From a virus: a stretch of DNA of 34,166 nucleotides. Positions 24,201 through 29,010 of this stretch are shown in pieces. The position numbers were made by a program, and so were the translations under genes. Every line of letters begins with the position of its first letter. Positions within the stretch are counted from its first letter, which is position 1. The DNA lies in IMG/VR virus record IMGVR_UViG_3300031851_000086, positions 1-34,166 of that record; one strand, 5' to 3'. The notes under the pieces were generated by a model. The model did no database searches, had not been told where the DNA came from, and saw only the letters and a program-made list of their open reading frames with translations.

Positions 24201-26281
24201 TTGATGAATAGTTTTTCATCAATTTGTTCCTGTGTCCAAAGGGATCTGGTAAGACTCCAAGTGAGTCCACCAGTAGTACCATATACATCTTGAGTGAATA
24301 CAATATGGTCAAAGTCAACAGCACCCTGAGGAATACCTTCGGTTGTAGAACCAGAGTCCTCATTTGTAGAAGCAGAATTTGTAACGAGATCTCTATCTTC
24401 AGTCGTGAAGAGATTGATAGAAGATAGATTGTAATCAAAGGTTGCTCTCTCAACTCCACCACCAACAGTGAATAGAGAACCAGAGAACACTTCGCGGAAG
24501 ATAGACTTCTCAACACCAGCACCAGAGAAGGATGCTAGAGCAGTATCTTCTGGCGGGTTAGATCCAACTGCTTCTGCGACACCACTAGCAGAGAATAGTG
24601 ATCCAGATGCAATGAAAGGTCTAACACGAGCATATGTGTTAAACTCAGCGCCAGGACCGTTAGTAAGCGTTGCAGTTCCGAATGGAGTTGCTGGTCCAAG
24701 ATGATTAATGTAGTACCAGTTCTCTTCTCCACCTGACTGGATCTCGGTAATAAGACCGATATCTTCGGTTGAAGTTGTAGTGAACCCTGCACCATAATCT
24801 TCTGTAGAGTATGGTAGAGTAGAAGAAATATTGTAGTGGAATGTCGCCGCTTCGACAAGACCGCCAAATCCAAATAGAGATCCAGATCCTGTCCAATGAT
24901 CTAACTTAAGAACAGGGAAGGCATTGCCTCCGTAACTGTATAGAGTTGTAAATTCTGGTAGATCGACAGTCTTGCTCTCTGCTGCTCCACTGAATGCAAA
25001 CAGAGAACCAGAACCTGCTTGTCCAAATGTTGGTTTGTATCTCTCAGATACTTCACCACGGAATCCAACTATGGTTCCAGTTCCAACCCACTCATATCTG
25101 TTGATGGGTAGATCAGCAACTCCAGTAGCGAGAGTTCTAGTCTGATAACGTAGACCAGTTTCTTTACGTTCGCCTAAAGTAAACTTACCTCTAGCTGCTT
25201 CTACTGTTTGTGTATCATGAACAGTTCTGCGTCTCTGTCCAAATACTATAGAACCGTAGTCGTCCTCTCCCTCGCTGAGAGGTTCTGAAATTTCTCCGTT
25301 ATCTGGGGTTGGGAAGTATGGATCTTGACCAAGAATAAATCTTTGATTCTGTAGATAACCCTCATGTAGAGGTTCTAACGTTCCGTAGTTATCATCAGAT
25401 AGTAGTAGATCAGAATCAATACTGTAATCTACAATATGCTTATCAACACCAGAACCTGATAGTGTAGTGCTACCAGATCCAATCCAGTCAAAACTTGCTC
25501 TGAATACACTCGATCCAGATGTAGAGAATAGTGCTATATCTTCTACTGGTTGTGCGACCGTTGCTTCAGCAACTCCACTAGCACTGAATAGTGATCCACT
25601 AGCAGTATATATTCTAGATTGAGCATAGGTATTACCCTGTGCATTTGGACCATTTGTGAGTGGTAGTATACCAGACGCACCTCTTACATTAGTTGTGTTG
25701 TAAGTGAATCCGAAATCATCTATTCCTTGATCGAGAGGATCAATGATAAGTCCATATACATCAAAAGAGGACGTTGTAGCAAATCCTGCTCCAAAGTCCT
25801 CTGTATTGAATGGGACGAACAGAGTATCGCTGTAATGACCAGCAACTCTCTCCTCCTTAGTACCAGCAACGGTAAGTCCACCAGAACCGACCCAGAACGC
25901 AGAACTGCGCTCCATACCACCGCCCATCTCAAATAGAGTTCCTGAACCAACCCAGATACGCTTGAGAGACGGCGCAGAGGCACCATACGCGCTTATATTA
26001 CCTGATCCGATATAAGTTGTCCTAGCGAACGCTTCGTTCGTTGTAGAGGACATAGACGCTACAGCGCCCATAGGTGTAATTGTTTCGTTTGCAATTTCTC
26101 CTCTATCGCCATCTATGTCGCTTTCTGCTAATAGAGGAGTTGCTGCTAAAGTATTTGTTGGTGATTCTGTAAGGTCTCCGTAATCTACGGTAACTGGAGA
26201 CGCAGAAATTTGACCTAAATTTTCTGTTTCAAAATATAGGTCTAAATCGTTATTCGTATCAGCGTATACGTAGTTCGCCAT
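15209..26281 (-). CDS. giant repeat protein, 3690 aa, putative fibre/adhesin
   Basis: One uninterrupted frame of 3690 codons. The N-terminus (MANYVYADTNNDLDLYFETE, up to about residue 95) is unique. The rest is built from a short beta unit, aromatic-(V/I)-GSGSLF(T/A)x(S/G)G-(A/G)xE, about 65 copies by eye, alternating with a partner unit such as ESTVLFTxSG. In residues about 95-2560 these are interrupted by long super-repeats: a D(Y/H/N)G-rich stretch (TTDDQGLITASGSIVDHGSI), a VNPDYVTPETG...EATQEQSGDVKYEP block (four copies) and a NTYRFCWNAPPVTG block. Residues 2560-3690 hold only short units. No enzymatic motif, signal peptide or membrane segment. Position among fibre genes suggests a very long virion fibre or decoration. 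The ATG lacks a Shine-Dalgarno and lies 8 nt from the T-run of a terminator. Confidence 0.85.
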   Translation of the reverse strand: MANYVYADTNNDLDLYFETENLGQISASPVTVDYGDLTESPTNTLAATPLLAESDIDGDRGEIANETITPMGAVASMSSTTNEAFARTTYIGSGNISAYGASAPSLKRIWVGSGTLFEMGGGMERSSAFWVGSGGLTVAGTKEERVAGHYSDTLFVPFNTEDFGAGFATTSSFDVYGLIIDPLDQGIDDFGFTYNTTNVRGASGILPLTNGPNAQGNTYAQSRIYTASGSLFSASGVAEATVAQPVEDIALFSTSGSSVFRASFDWIGSGSTTLSGSGVDKHIVDYSIDSDLLLSDDNYGTLEPLHEGYLQNQRFILGQDPYFPTPDNGEISEPLSEGEDDYGSIVFGQRRRTVHDTQTVEAARGKFTLGERKETGLRYQTRTLATGVADLPINRYEWVGTGTIVGFRGEVSERYKPTFGQAGSGSLFAFSGAAESKTVDLPEFTTLYSYGGNAFPVLKLDHWTGSGSLFGFGGLVEAATFHYNISSTLPYSTEDYGAGFTTTSTEDIGLITEIQSGGEENWYYINHLGPATPFGTATLTNGPGAEFNTYARVRPFIASGSLFSASGVAEAVGSNPPEDTALASFSGAGVEKSIFREVFSGSLFTVGGGVERATFDYNLSSINLFTTEDRDLVTNSASTNEDSGSTTEGIPQGAVDFDHIVFTQDVYGTTGGLTWSLTRSLWTQEQIDEKLFINSGYVTPETGLVPVVGAEQTQEESGNVSYIPIFGQTGSGGLFAVGGAAEVSVVAESTVGLFSVSGSTTFSAVTDYVASGSLFTLNGCSESATFDYNDTTVVTFTTDDQGLITASGSIVDHGSVTNPLTSGIQNNGTVIHTSTVNAATGSYTFGDTATEKNIVREVFGGSLFAVGGAVEIAGVAEESTGLFSTSGSSVFRVTNDWVGSGSLFTLNGCAESATWDYNETTVVTFTTDDQGLITASGSIVDHGSITNPLTSGIANHGTVIHTSTVNAVTGTYTFGSTSTEKNIVREVFGGSLFAFSGAVEAATFDDPDSTLLTTISGTGVEKSIFSEVFNGSLFSMGGGVERVAFDYNLSSIVTYATPVDNGLVNSAVTATEDNGSITDPLTAGIENLGNIIYSQTVEGTTGGVTFSLRRPSWTQAEIDEKLFINPDYVTPETGLVPVVGVEQTQEESADVQYIPIFGQIGSGSLFAVGGAAEVVGVAEESTGLFQLSTSAAGIGNTYRFCWNAPPVTGGLFAVNGAAESATWDYNDSTVVVFTSANNGLITNAVQTTANNGFITNPITAGIQNNGTVIHTSTVNSATGTLATGGSATDSQTDRYIGSGSISTFSGQALIEKAGVAEESTGLFSVSGSSVLRATADWVGSGSLFTFNGGVESATFDYNDTTVVTFTTDDQGLITATGSIVDYGSITNPTTAGQQNNGTVIHTSTVNALTGTLTTSGFAVERQADRWVGSGSISTFSGQALIEKAGVAEESTGLFSVSGSSVFRVINDWVGSGSLFTFNGGVEKVAFDYNDTTIVTFSTDDQGLITATGSIVDYGSITNQLTSGVQNNGTVIHTSTVNAATGLIDLTGDGDTARARPFIGSGSLFSASGAAEAVGVDEEFTGLFRLFTSAAGIGNTYRFCWNAPPVTGSLFSVGGGVEKVTFDYGADVVFTTDDYGSITASTNPSKDHFTNGLVAEPLSAGEEDYNTIIYNQTVQPYDGGTGPVFTYGYRRAPLTQEDIDLLLFVNPDYVTPETGIIPQVGDEATQEQSGDVKYEPAFAQTGSGSLFAVGGAVEAVAVVESTIGLFNVSGSTAFSRTRPFIGSGSIFTLNGAAESATWDYNESSIVVFTSADYGNVTGTPSTIADFFDDGSVTETTTDGEFSYGTVVNTSTVYPLTGSYVVSGDSVEKNIAREIGGGTLNTFSGQALVEKVTFAEEATTLYDFVGAAVPTRSRDFVGSGSLFTVVGGVEKVTWDYNLSSVVVFNTEDNGTISATTTVLEDNGLVTDPLTAGEQNNGTVILTAKTHPYGTIDLTGVAQTPRTKDFVGSGSLFTASGAVEVAVVDYESTYLFTLLGTTTFSKSNDYVGSGSLFSVGGCVEKVAFDYNDDTVLVYTSTDHGLVTDTVTAYADDGSISSPVTAGEENNGLVALPNRTLRATTGTIQLGLVRAPLTQEDIDLLLFVNPDYVTPETGLIPQVGDEATQEQSGDVKYEPTFAMVGSGGLFAVGGAAEAVAVVETGTGLFTLSTSQAGIGNTYRFCWKWDSFGTLPVIGGAAESATWDYSDTTVVTFTTDDQGLITATGSIVDYGSVTNPLTAGVQNNGTVIHTSTVNAATGTYTFGDAATEKNVVREFSSGSLFAVGGLVEVVAQTDDTFGLFSVSGSTVFRAVVDYVGSGSLFTLNGCAESRTYDYSDELLQPFTQVDNGIISAATTTADDNGSIILPTTAGEENNGSILNTTITPAEGTYTISGATVVVANSSYVGAGSLFTAGGLVEVVAQTDDTTGLFAISGVADTIRSRAYAGSGTLHALSGVAESRTWVYDRDLPTILTPEDYGSVDAPVTSYEDQGQVSNPLTTGEVDYGEDGTLEHLIDPAHGTYTISGVAETPFERRYIGSGSASFSGVAVERLARFGNVDGFGTYTLFTSAAFIGNTYRFAFKFVGSGNLPLFGGASESKTTNLPESTVIFTAAGTVTDSVTVREVFAGGSLSTFSGQSLIEKVTVAEEATGLFSTSGSTVLRITNDYVGSGSLFSASGAAEAVAVREEFTGLFTTSGTAVERQADRWVGSGSLFTANGAAESKTSNPPESTVLFTASGVGIEKHTECYVGTATPITLSGTSVERVAQGYLGDAAQYTLSGSATERESNAEVGSGSIFTASGAAESKTSNPPESTVIFVVGGSKAESFTPATEIGSGTLSTFSGQALIERVGVAEEATGLYTISGQVEFVYIVSYVGSGSLFSASGAAESKTSNPPESTILLTASGTGSESATVREVFAGGTLSTFSGQALVEKVTFAEEPTTLYTFSGAVEFIYRVRYPGSGTINLLSGVAESKTVDLPESTGLYRFSGSKDESFTPATEIGSGSYGGFSGTRVSEKHTEAYLADAPIYTVTGEGTVSQQYHWTGTGTLFTSNGAAESKTTNLPESTVIFTVAGSIGTAAVTKPFIGSGSHPGLLGTCSERVAQADEEGGTITISGDVVFTVHYQPSVGGNLFAVGGGAERVTFNPPEDTYLLVFGGSKAESFTPKGEVGSGSTTLSGTRVSEKHTERYIGDFAQFTYSGEATNVKFIPNWVGSGSIDLTGDGDTTRARDFVGSGSIFTASGSSESITTNPPESTVLFTAAGTSVERHTESYVGSGTATLSGKATNIRVIRFKIGSGSISTFSGAAESATIVETAIGLYGIGGFSTESFIANPPEDTAQYTFSGDSVEEQLDHYTGSGVMDFLEGGAATVFTEEKITFSPDGFGLFTFSGASTSAVKREYSGSGSILTASGQAIDEKVTFADDETLQIQLSGESVSRFTGIFVGSGSMFTAGGAAESKTTNQPESTVLFTFSGTAQTTRTRDFVGSGSISITGSTEERTLQTHVGSGSLFAVGGAAEAVAFADADTLIARFSGGANESFIRKGYQGTGSATLSGTSEEKHTERYVGDTAQYTISGGATEVRFIPHFNGSGSLFTAGGTAESKTTNKPESTVLFTFSGNGKDRFGNSTYVGNGNITLDGDATTEYRKFEVGFTFVTII
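18600..25990 (-). repeat. DNA-level super-repeats in the giant gene
   Basis: Blocks of several hundred bases recur with high identity. Examples are the segment encoding GNTYRFCWNAPPVTG near 21467-21520 and again near 22654-22705; the segment encoding TTDDQGLITA(S/T)GSIVD near 19528, 21774, 22166, 23487 and 23876; and a stretch of about 40 identical bases encoding the SLFTLNGCAES unit near 19195 and 23551. Boundaries are approximate. Confidence 0.8.
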
Positions 26282-26288
26282 ACAGTAT

Positions 26289-26321
26289 CAAAAAAATAGG
26301 GGGACCATAAAGAAGTCCCCC
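26289..26321 (-). terminator. intrinsic terminator upstream of the giant gene
   Basis: On the minus strand GGGGGAC (26321-26315), a 9-nt loop, GTCCCCC (26305-26299), then TA and seven T (26296-26290). It follows the 344-residue gene and ends 8 nt before the giant ATG. A near-late element CATAAATC (26326-26333) lies just upstream. Confidence 0.85.
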
Positions 26322-26353
26322 AAGCGATTTATGATATAAAGTAGAGTCAGATA

Positions 26354-27388
26354 TCAGTCGAGGCTGATGTTCAAGGTAACTTTGATTTGGTCACCGTTGT
26401 TCTGAATCGGGTATGGACCATTGGTGAATCTTTCAGCGAACATGATGCTGCTATAAAGAGTCAGGTTACCAGTGCCGTTAAGCGCGGGTGTGGTCTCAAA
26501 TGTTGATCCTGAAGGAACATCGAAGATTGTGTAGGTGTTCTCTGTAGATGTGGTGTTAGAAGTACCACGAGCGATGTAGATAACGTCGCCTTTCTGTAGA
26601 CCGTGTGCAGAGGTTGTAGTAACTGTGGTGTAATTCAGGTTGATCGTAGGATCGGTTGCTGACTGAATGTTATCAGTTAGAAGAACTGCTACGTTAGATG
26701 CATCACAGAGGTAGATTCTGCGAGTTGCGCGGTCGATACCACCAACAAACACACCAGATGCTGCAAGTGCTGCAGTTGTTGCTGCACTGACTTCCATACC
26801 AAGCGTAACATTATCCATGATGGATGCAGTGTTAGGCAGGGTGATGTAATCTTGTCCAATAACGCCAATACATGGAGAACCAGAACTACCTTTGTTGATA
26901 GTAGCGGCAGCAGCACCAGAAGCAGCATCAACAACGCCATGAATTAGGATAGGCATGTTGTTTGCTCTTACAATGTAATAACCGTAGATATTACCAGCAG
27001 CACCAGAGAAGGTAAATGTCTGCTCAGGATAAGTAGCAGTGGTTACAACGTTTGCAGAGGAGTCTTGGTTGATTTTCCAGCGAGCACCGTTTAGAAGAAT
27101 ACCATACGCATCTGTATAATCGTAGCGAGCTTCGGTACGATTGTTTGTTGCGACATCATATCCTGTGGTAGATGCAGTACCATATGTGTTAGTGTTACCA
27201 TTGGCATATGGTTCGTAATATGCTGTGGCGGAAGGTACATCGCCTTCAGCGGGGGTAGTGTCGCTGCTGTACAGCTTAAGAATTAGATCTCTAGGAGCAT
27301 TGTCCTCGCGATCTAGAACATGATTGTTGTTATTGATTAGATAACGAAGCGACTCAAGTTCGCCAATATTAGGTACTAGCAGTGCCAT
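26354..27388 (-). CDS. virion structural protein, fibre-associated family
   Basis: A 344-residue protein. The N-terminus MALLVPNIGELESLRYLINN, with DLILKLYSSDTTPAEGD after it, and the central TFTFSGAAGNIYGYYIVRAN followed near the C-terminus by MFAERFTNGPYPIQNNGDQI and KVTLNISLD make up a phage structural family common in marine myoviruses, usually listed as virion structural or tail-fibre-like protein. The central strand pair is separated from the C-terminal signature by about 150 residues of Ala/Thr/Ser-rich beta sequence, an apparent insertion. Preceded by a perfect TATAAATA late promoter 40 nt upstream and followed by a strong terminator, so it may be a single-gene late transcript. Role in fibre attachment is inferred from position. 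Confidence 0.75.
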   Translation of the reverse strand: MALLVPNIGELESLRYLINNNNHVLDREDNAPRDLILKLYSSDTTPAEGDVPSATAYYEPYANGNTNTYGTASTTGYDVATNNRTEARYDYTDAYGILLNGARWKINQDSSANVVTTATYPEQTFTFSGAAGNIYGYYIVRANNMPILIHGVVDAASGAAAATINKGSSGSPCIGVIGQDYITLPNTASIMDNVTLGMEVSAATTAALAASGVFVGGIDRATRRIYLCDASNVAVLLTDNIQSATDPTINLNYTTVTTTSAHGLQKGDVIYIARGTSNTTSTENTYTIFDVPSGSTFETTPALNGTGNLTLYSSIMFAERFTNGPYPIQNNGDQIKVTLNISLD

Positions 27389-27427
27389 TTAACTTAACTC
27401 CAAAATTGTTGTGTGCTTGCTTACGTT

Positions 27428-27435
27428 TATTTATA
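27428..27435 (-). promoter_or_regulatory. T4 late promoter TATAAATA
   Basis: Perfect late consensus on the minus strand, 39 nt before the ATG of the 344-residue gene. A second element, GATAAATA, at 27454-27461 overlaps the stop codon of the preceding gene. Confidence 0.75.
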
Positions 27436-27459
27436 AATCTTTCAACCGTAAATTATTTA

Positions 27460-28170
27460 TCATAACAAGACTTTCAAGCCAAGCATGAATCGTCTAATGC
27501 TTGTTACGCCTTGTACTTCAAATCTGAGAATATCCCCTGCAACCAGAGTCTTATCCCATACGGTTAAATTATCGTTGTTTCCCTTTATAGTTCCGCTCGC
27601 GATAGTAGGATAGTCCGTACTAACAATTGAAGCAAATCCACTTGGATAATCATTATAACTGCACTTCTCAATATCTAATCTGAGAAATCCATTTACATCA
27701 CCAACGATGGTCCATGTATCAATTTGTCCTGTAACATCTAAGGTTAGTTCACCTTTGATTCCAGCAGTCATATCTTGAGATCCACTACTATGAACGAAAT
27801 TAATTGTCCTAGTTAGATCTGCAGTTGTTGCCAAAGCAACAACGAAAACTTTATCTCCTACAGAAGGAGGGGTAGTAAAAGCAATTTGACTATTGCTGAC
27901 TGAGTAATCAACACCTGGGTGTTGTACTAAACCATTCACAGAAACAATAATTTGACTAGAGTCAGTTGGAACGTATATCTCGTTGTTATTTGTTAAATTA
28001 AATACAGTTTGAGAATTGTTGAACTGACTAGTAAAGTCATCCAGAACAATGTTGTTATTCTGGAGATATTTTGCAGGTATATCATAAGTAACTCCAACCG
28101 CATACTTTTTCTGCGCTGGAGTAATTACATTGTAATTGGAATTCTGTACGCTAACGTTGTACGTAGGCAT
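27460..28170 (-). CDS. virion structural protein, hypothetical
   Basis: A 236-residue, largely beta protein rich in Asn, Val and Thr. After a short polar N-terminus it has the motif NNNEIYVPTDSSQIIVSVNG followed by LVQHPGVDYSVSNSQIAF and TTPPSVGDKVFVVAL (about 62-115), a pattern seen in phage tail-fibre and baseplate-linked proteins where a 'VxVNGVLQxPGxDYxVsgxxIxFxxxPxxGDxV' domain recurs. The second half has an SGSQDMTAGIKGELTLDVTG segment and a C-terminal strand (IRRFMLGLKVLL). Its ATG overlaps the stop of the preceding 111-residue gene by 1 nt. Likely part of the fibre/baseplate periphery; exact role unknown. Confidence 0.75.
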   Translation of the reverse strand: MPTYNVSVQNSNYNVITPAQKKYAVGVTYDIPAKYLQNNNIVLDDFTSQFNNSQTVFNLTNNNEIYVPTDSSQIIVSVNGLVQHPGVDYSVSNSQIAFTTPPSVGDKVFVVALATTADLTRTINFVHSSGSQDMTAGIKGELTLDVTGQIDTWTIVGDVNGFLRLDIEKCSYNDYPSGFASIVSTDYPTIASGTIKGNNDNLTVWDKTLVAGDILRFEVQGVTSIRRFMLGLKVLL

Positions 28171-28505
28171 CAGGATACTCCTGGTGTTACTTCAATTATA
28201 CCTTCAATAACTCTTGATTTAGTTCCTGACGGAGCAGTCAAAAGAATATCATAGACATATCTTCGGGCTTCTAGTCCTGCTGTTACTGTGTTTGTTAATG
28301 AGATTGATAAAGCACCATTATATCTATCTGGGTAACCAACAACAAAGTCGGTTGCAGTAGATGCTGAATAACTTCTTCTCAACTTAGCAACAGCAGTATA
28401 TCCAGTCAGATTTAGCGGGGTAGTGTTTACTTCGTTCTGAATATTGAACGTCGCAGAGAAATCTGTACCCTTCTCACAAATCAAATTAATTGGTATTGCC
28501 GCCAT
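28170..28505 (-). CDS. small virion protein with Ig-like/BppU-N-like fold
   Basis: A 111-residue protein, all beta: ICEKGTDFSATFNIQNEVNT, LNLTGYTAVAKLRRSYSAST, ALSISLTNTVTAGLEARRYV, YDILLTAPSGTKSRVIEGII. The pattern 'G-x-D(F/W)xxxF...DLTGYTaxxqlR....axxxfxv......l.LsLtxxxTaxLpxGxYxYDl' is that of the small baseplate upper-protein N-terminal/phage Ig-like domain that connects fibres to baseplates. It is the first gene of a late unit whose promoter lies inside the terminator at 28513-28542. No good Shine-Dalgarno; GAGGGG is about 15 nt from the ATG. Confidence 0.75.
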   Translation of the reverse strand: MAAIPINLICEKGTDFSATFNIQNEVNTTPLNLTGYTAVAKLRRSYSASTATDFVVGYPDRYNGALSISLTNTVTAGLEARRYVYDILLTAPSGTKSRVIEGIIEVTPGVS

Positions 28506-28512
28506 CAGACTA

Positions 28513-28542
28513 AAAGAAAACCCCTCACTATTTAGCGAGGGG
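28513..28542 (-). terminator. intrinsic terminator downstream of the 74-residue gene
   Basis: On the minus strand CCCCTCGC (28542-28535), loop TAAATA, GTGAGGGG (28528-28521) form an 8-bp stem with one G-U pair, followed by TTTTCTTTT (28520-28512). It separates the small coiled-coil genes from the 111-residue gene and carries a late promoter in its loop. Confidence 0.85.
28529..28535 (-). promoter_or_regulatory. late promoter CTAAATA in the terminator loop
   Basis: CTAAATA occupies the hairpin loop plus one closing base. A transcript starting some six bases further would begin within the 3' arm and could not form this hairpin. The next ATG is at 28505. Confidence 0.65.
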
Positions 28543-28572
28543 GATATTGTTTAAGTTTTTCTTGCAGGTAAT

Positions 28573-28797
28573 CTACTCTGCAGATACTTCTACTTCAGCA
28601 GTAGATTCTTCTGCTGGGTGTTCGTGATTACCATTTTGCTCATCTAGTAGTCCCAGAGTTTCTAGACCACCTTGCAGTTTGGTGCGGTACTCTTGGAGTC
28701 GTACTAGTTCTTCTCGTACTTTTGCGACTTTTTGATCAGCGTCTTTTAGTTGAGCTTCAAATTCGCCACGAAGTTTTTCAGTGTGATTGCAGGACAT
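28573..28797 (-). CDS. small coiled-coil protein
   Basis: A 74-residue protein: MSCNHTEKLRGEFEAQLKDA, then helical DQKVAKVREELVRLQEYRTK with heptad-like Leu/Val spacing up to about residue 52, and an acidic tail (HPAEESTAEVEVSAE). A Cys-x-His pair sits at the N-terminus. No family recognised. A late element AATAAATA at 28821-28828 lies 24 nt upstream, and a terminator follows, so it can be a separate short late transcript. A structural or scaffold-like helper of the adjacent baseplate proteins is possible. Confidence 0.7.
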   Translation of the reverse strand: MSCNHTEKLRGEFEAQLKDADQKVAKVREELVRLQEYRTKLQGGLETLGLLDEQNGNHEHPAEESTAEVEVSAE

Positions 28798-28803
28798 AAT
28801 TAT

Positions 28804-29010
28804 TCATGAATTGTCTGACCTATTTATTATAGCATGTAGTATCGACTTTAGTTCGGTTATTTCGTCCTTTAAGTTCTTAAGCTCATTATCTTGTAATGAT
28901 TGCCTCAACCTTGCTGTTTTAACCTGCTCAAATGTTTTGGTATCCTTATTGATGATAGCACCAGTAGACGGATCTCTAAACAGTCCGTCCTCTCCTTCTA
29001 CTTTATACAT
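28804..29010 (-). CDS. small conserved cyanophage virion-associated protein
   Basis: A 68-residue protein. The N-terminus MYKVEGEDGLFRDPSTGAII, followed by NKDTKTFEQ, matches a short protein I recall as conserved in T4-like cyanophages (MYxVExxxGLxRDPxTxAIlN). The rest is a coiled coil (QSLQDNELKNLKDEITELKS). Its ATG overlaps the stop of the large upstream gene by 1 nt, so the two are coupled and it may be a chaperone or small baseplate/fibre component. Function not established. Confidence 0.75.
   Translation of the reverse strand: MYKVEGEDGLFRDPSTGAIINKDTKTFEQVKTARLRQSLQDNELKNLKDEITELKSILHAIINRSDNS
28821..28828 (-). promoter_or_regulatory. late promoter element AATAAATA
   Basis: Matches NATAAATA on the minus strand near the 3' end of the 68-residue gene, 24 nt before the ATG of the 74-residue gene. 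Confidence 0.5.

Noticed and set aside
15209-26281. CRISPR-like array or noncoding tandem repeats
   Set aside because: The repeats keep one reading frame, vary at the codon level and encode regular protein units; there are no equal-length spacers.
9128-26281. Diversity-generating retroelement acting on fibre genes
   Set aside because: No reverse transcriptase, template/variable repeat pair or adenine-biased variable region was found; the Mtd-like part is only the N-terminal domain, not the variable C-type-lectin domain.
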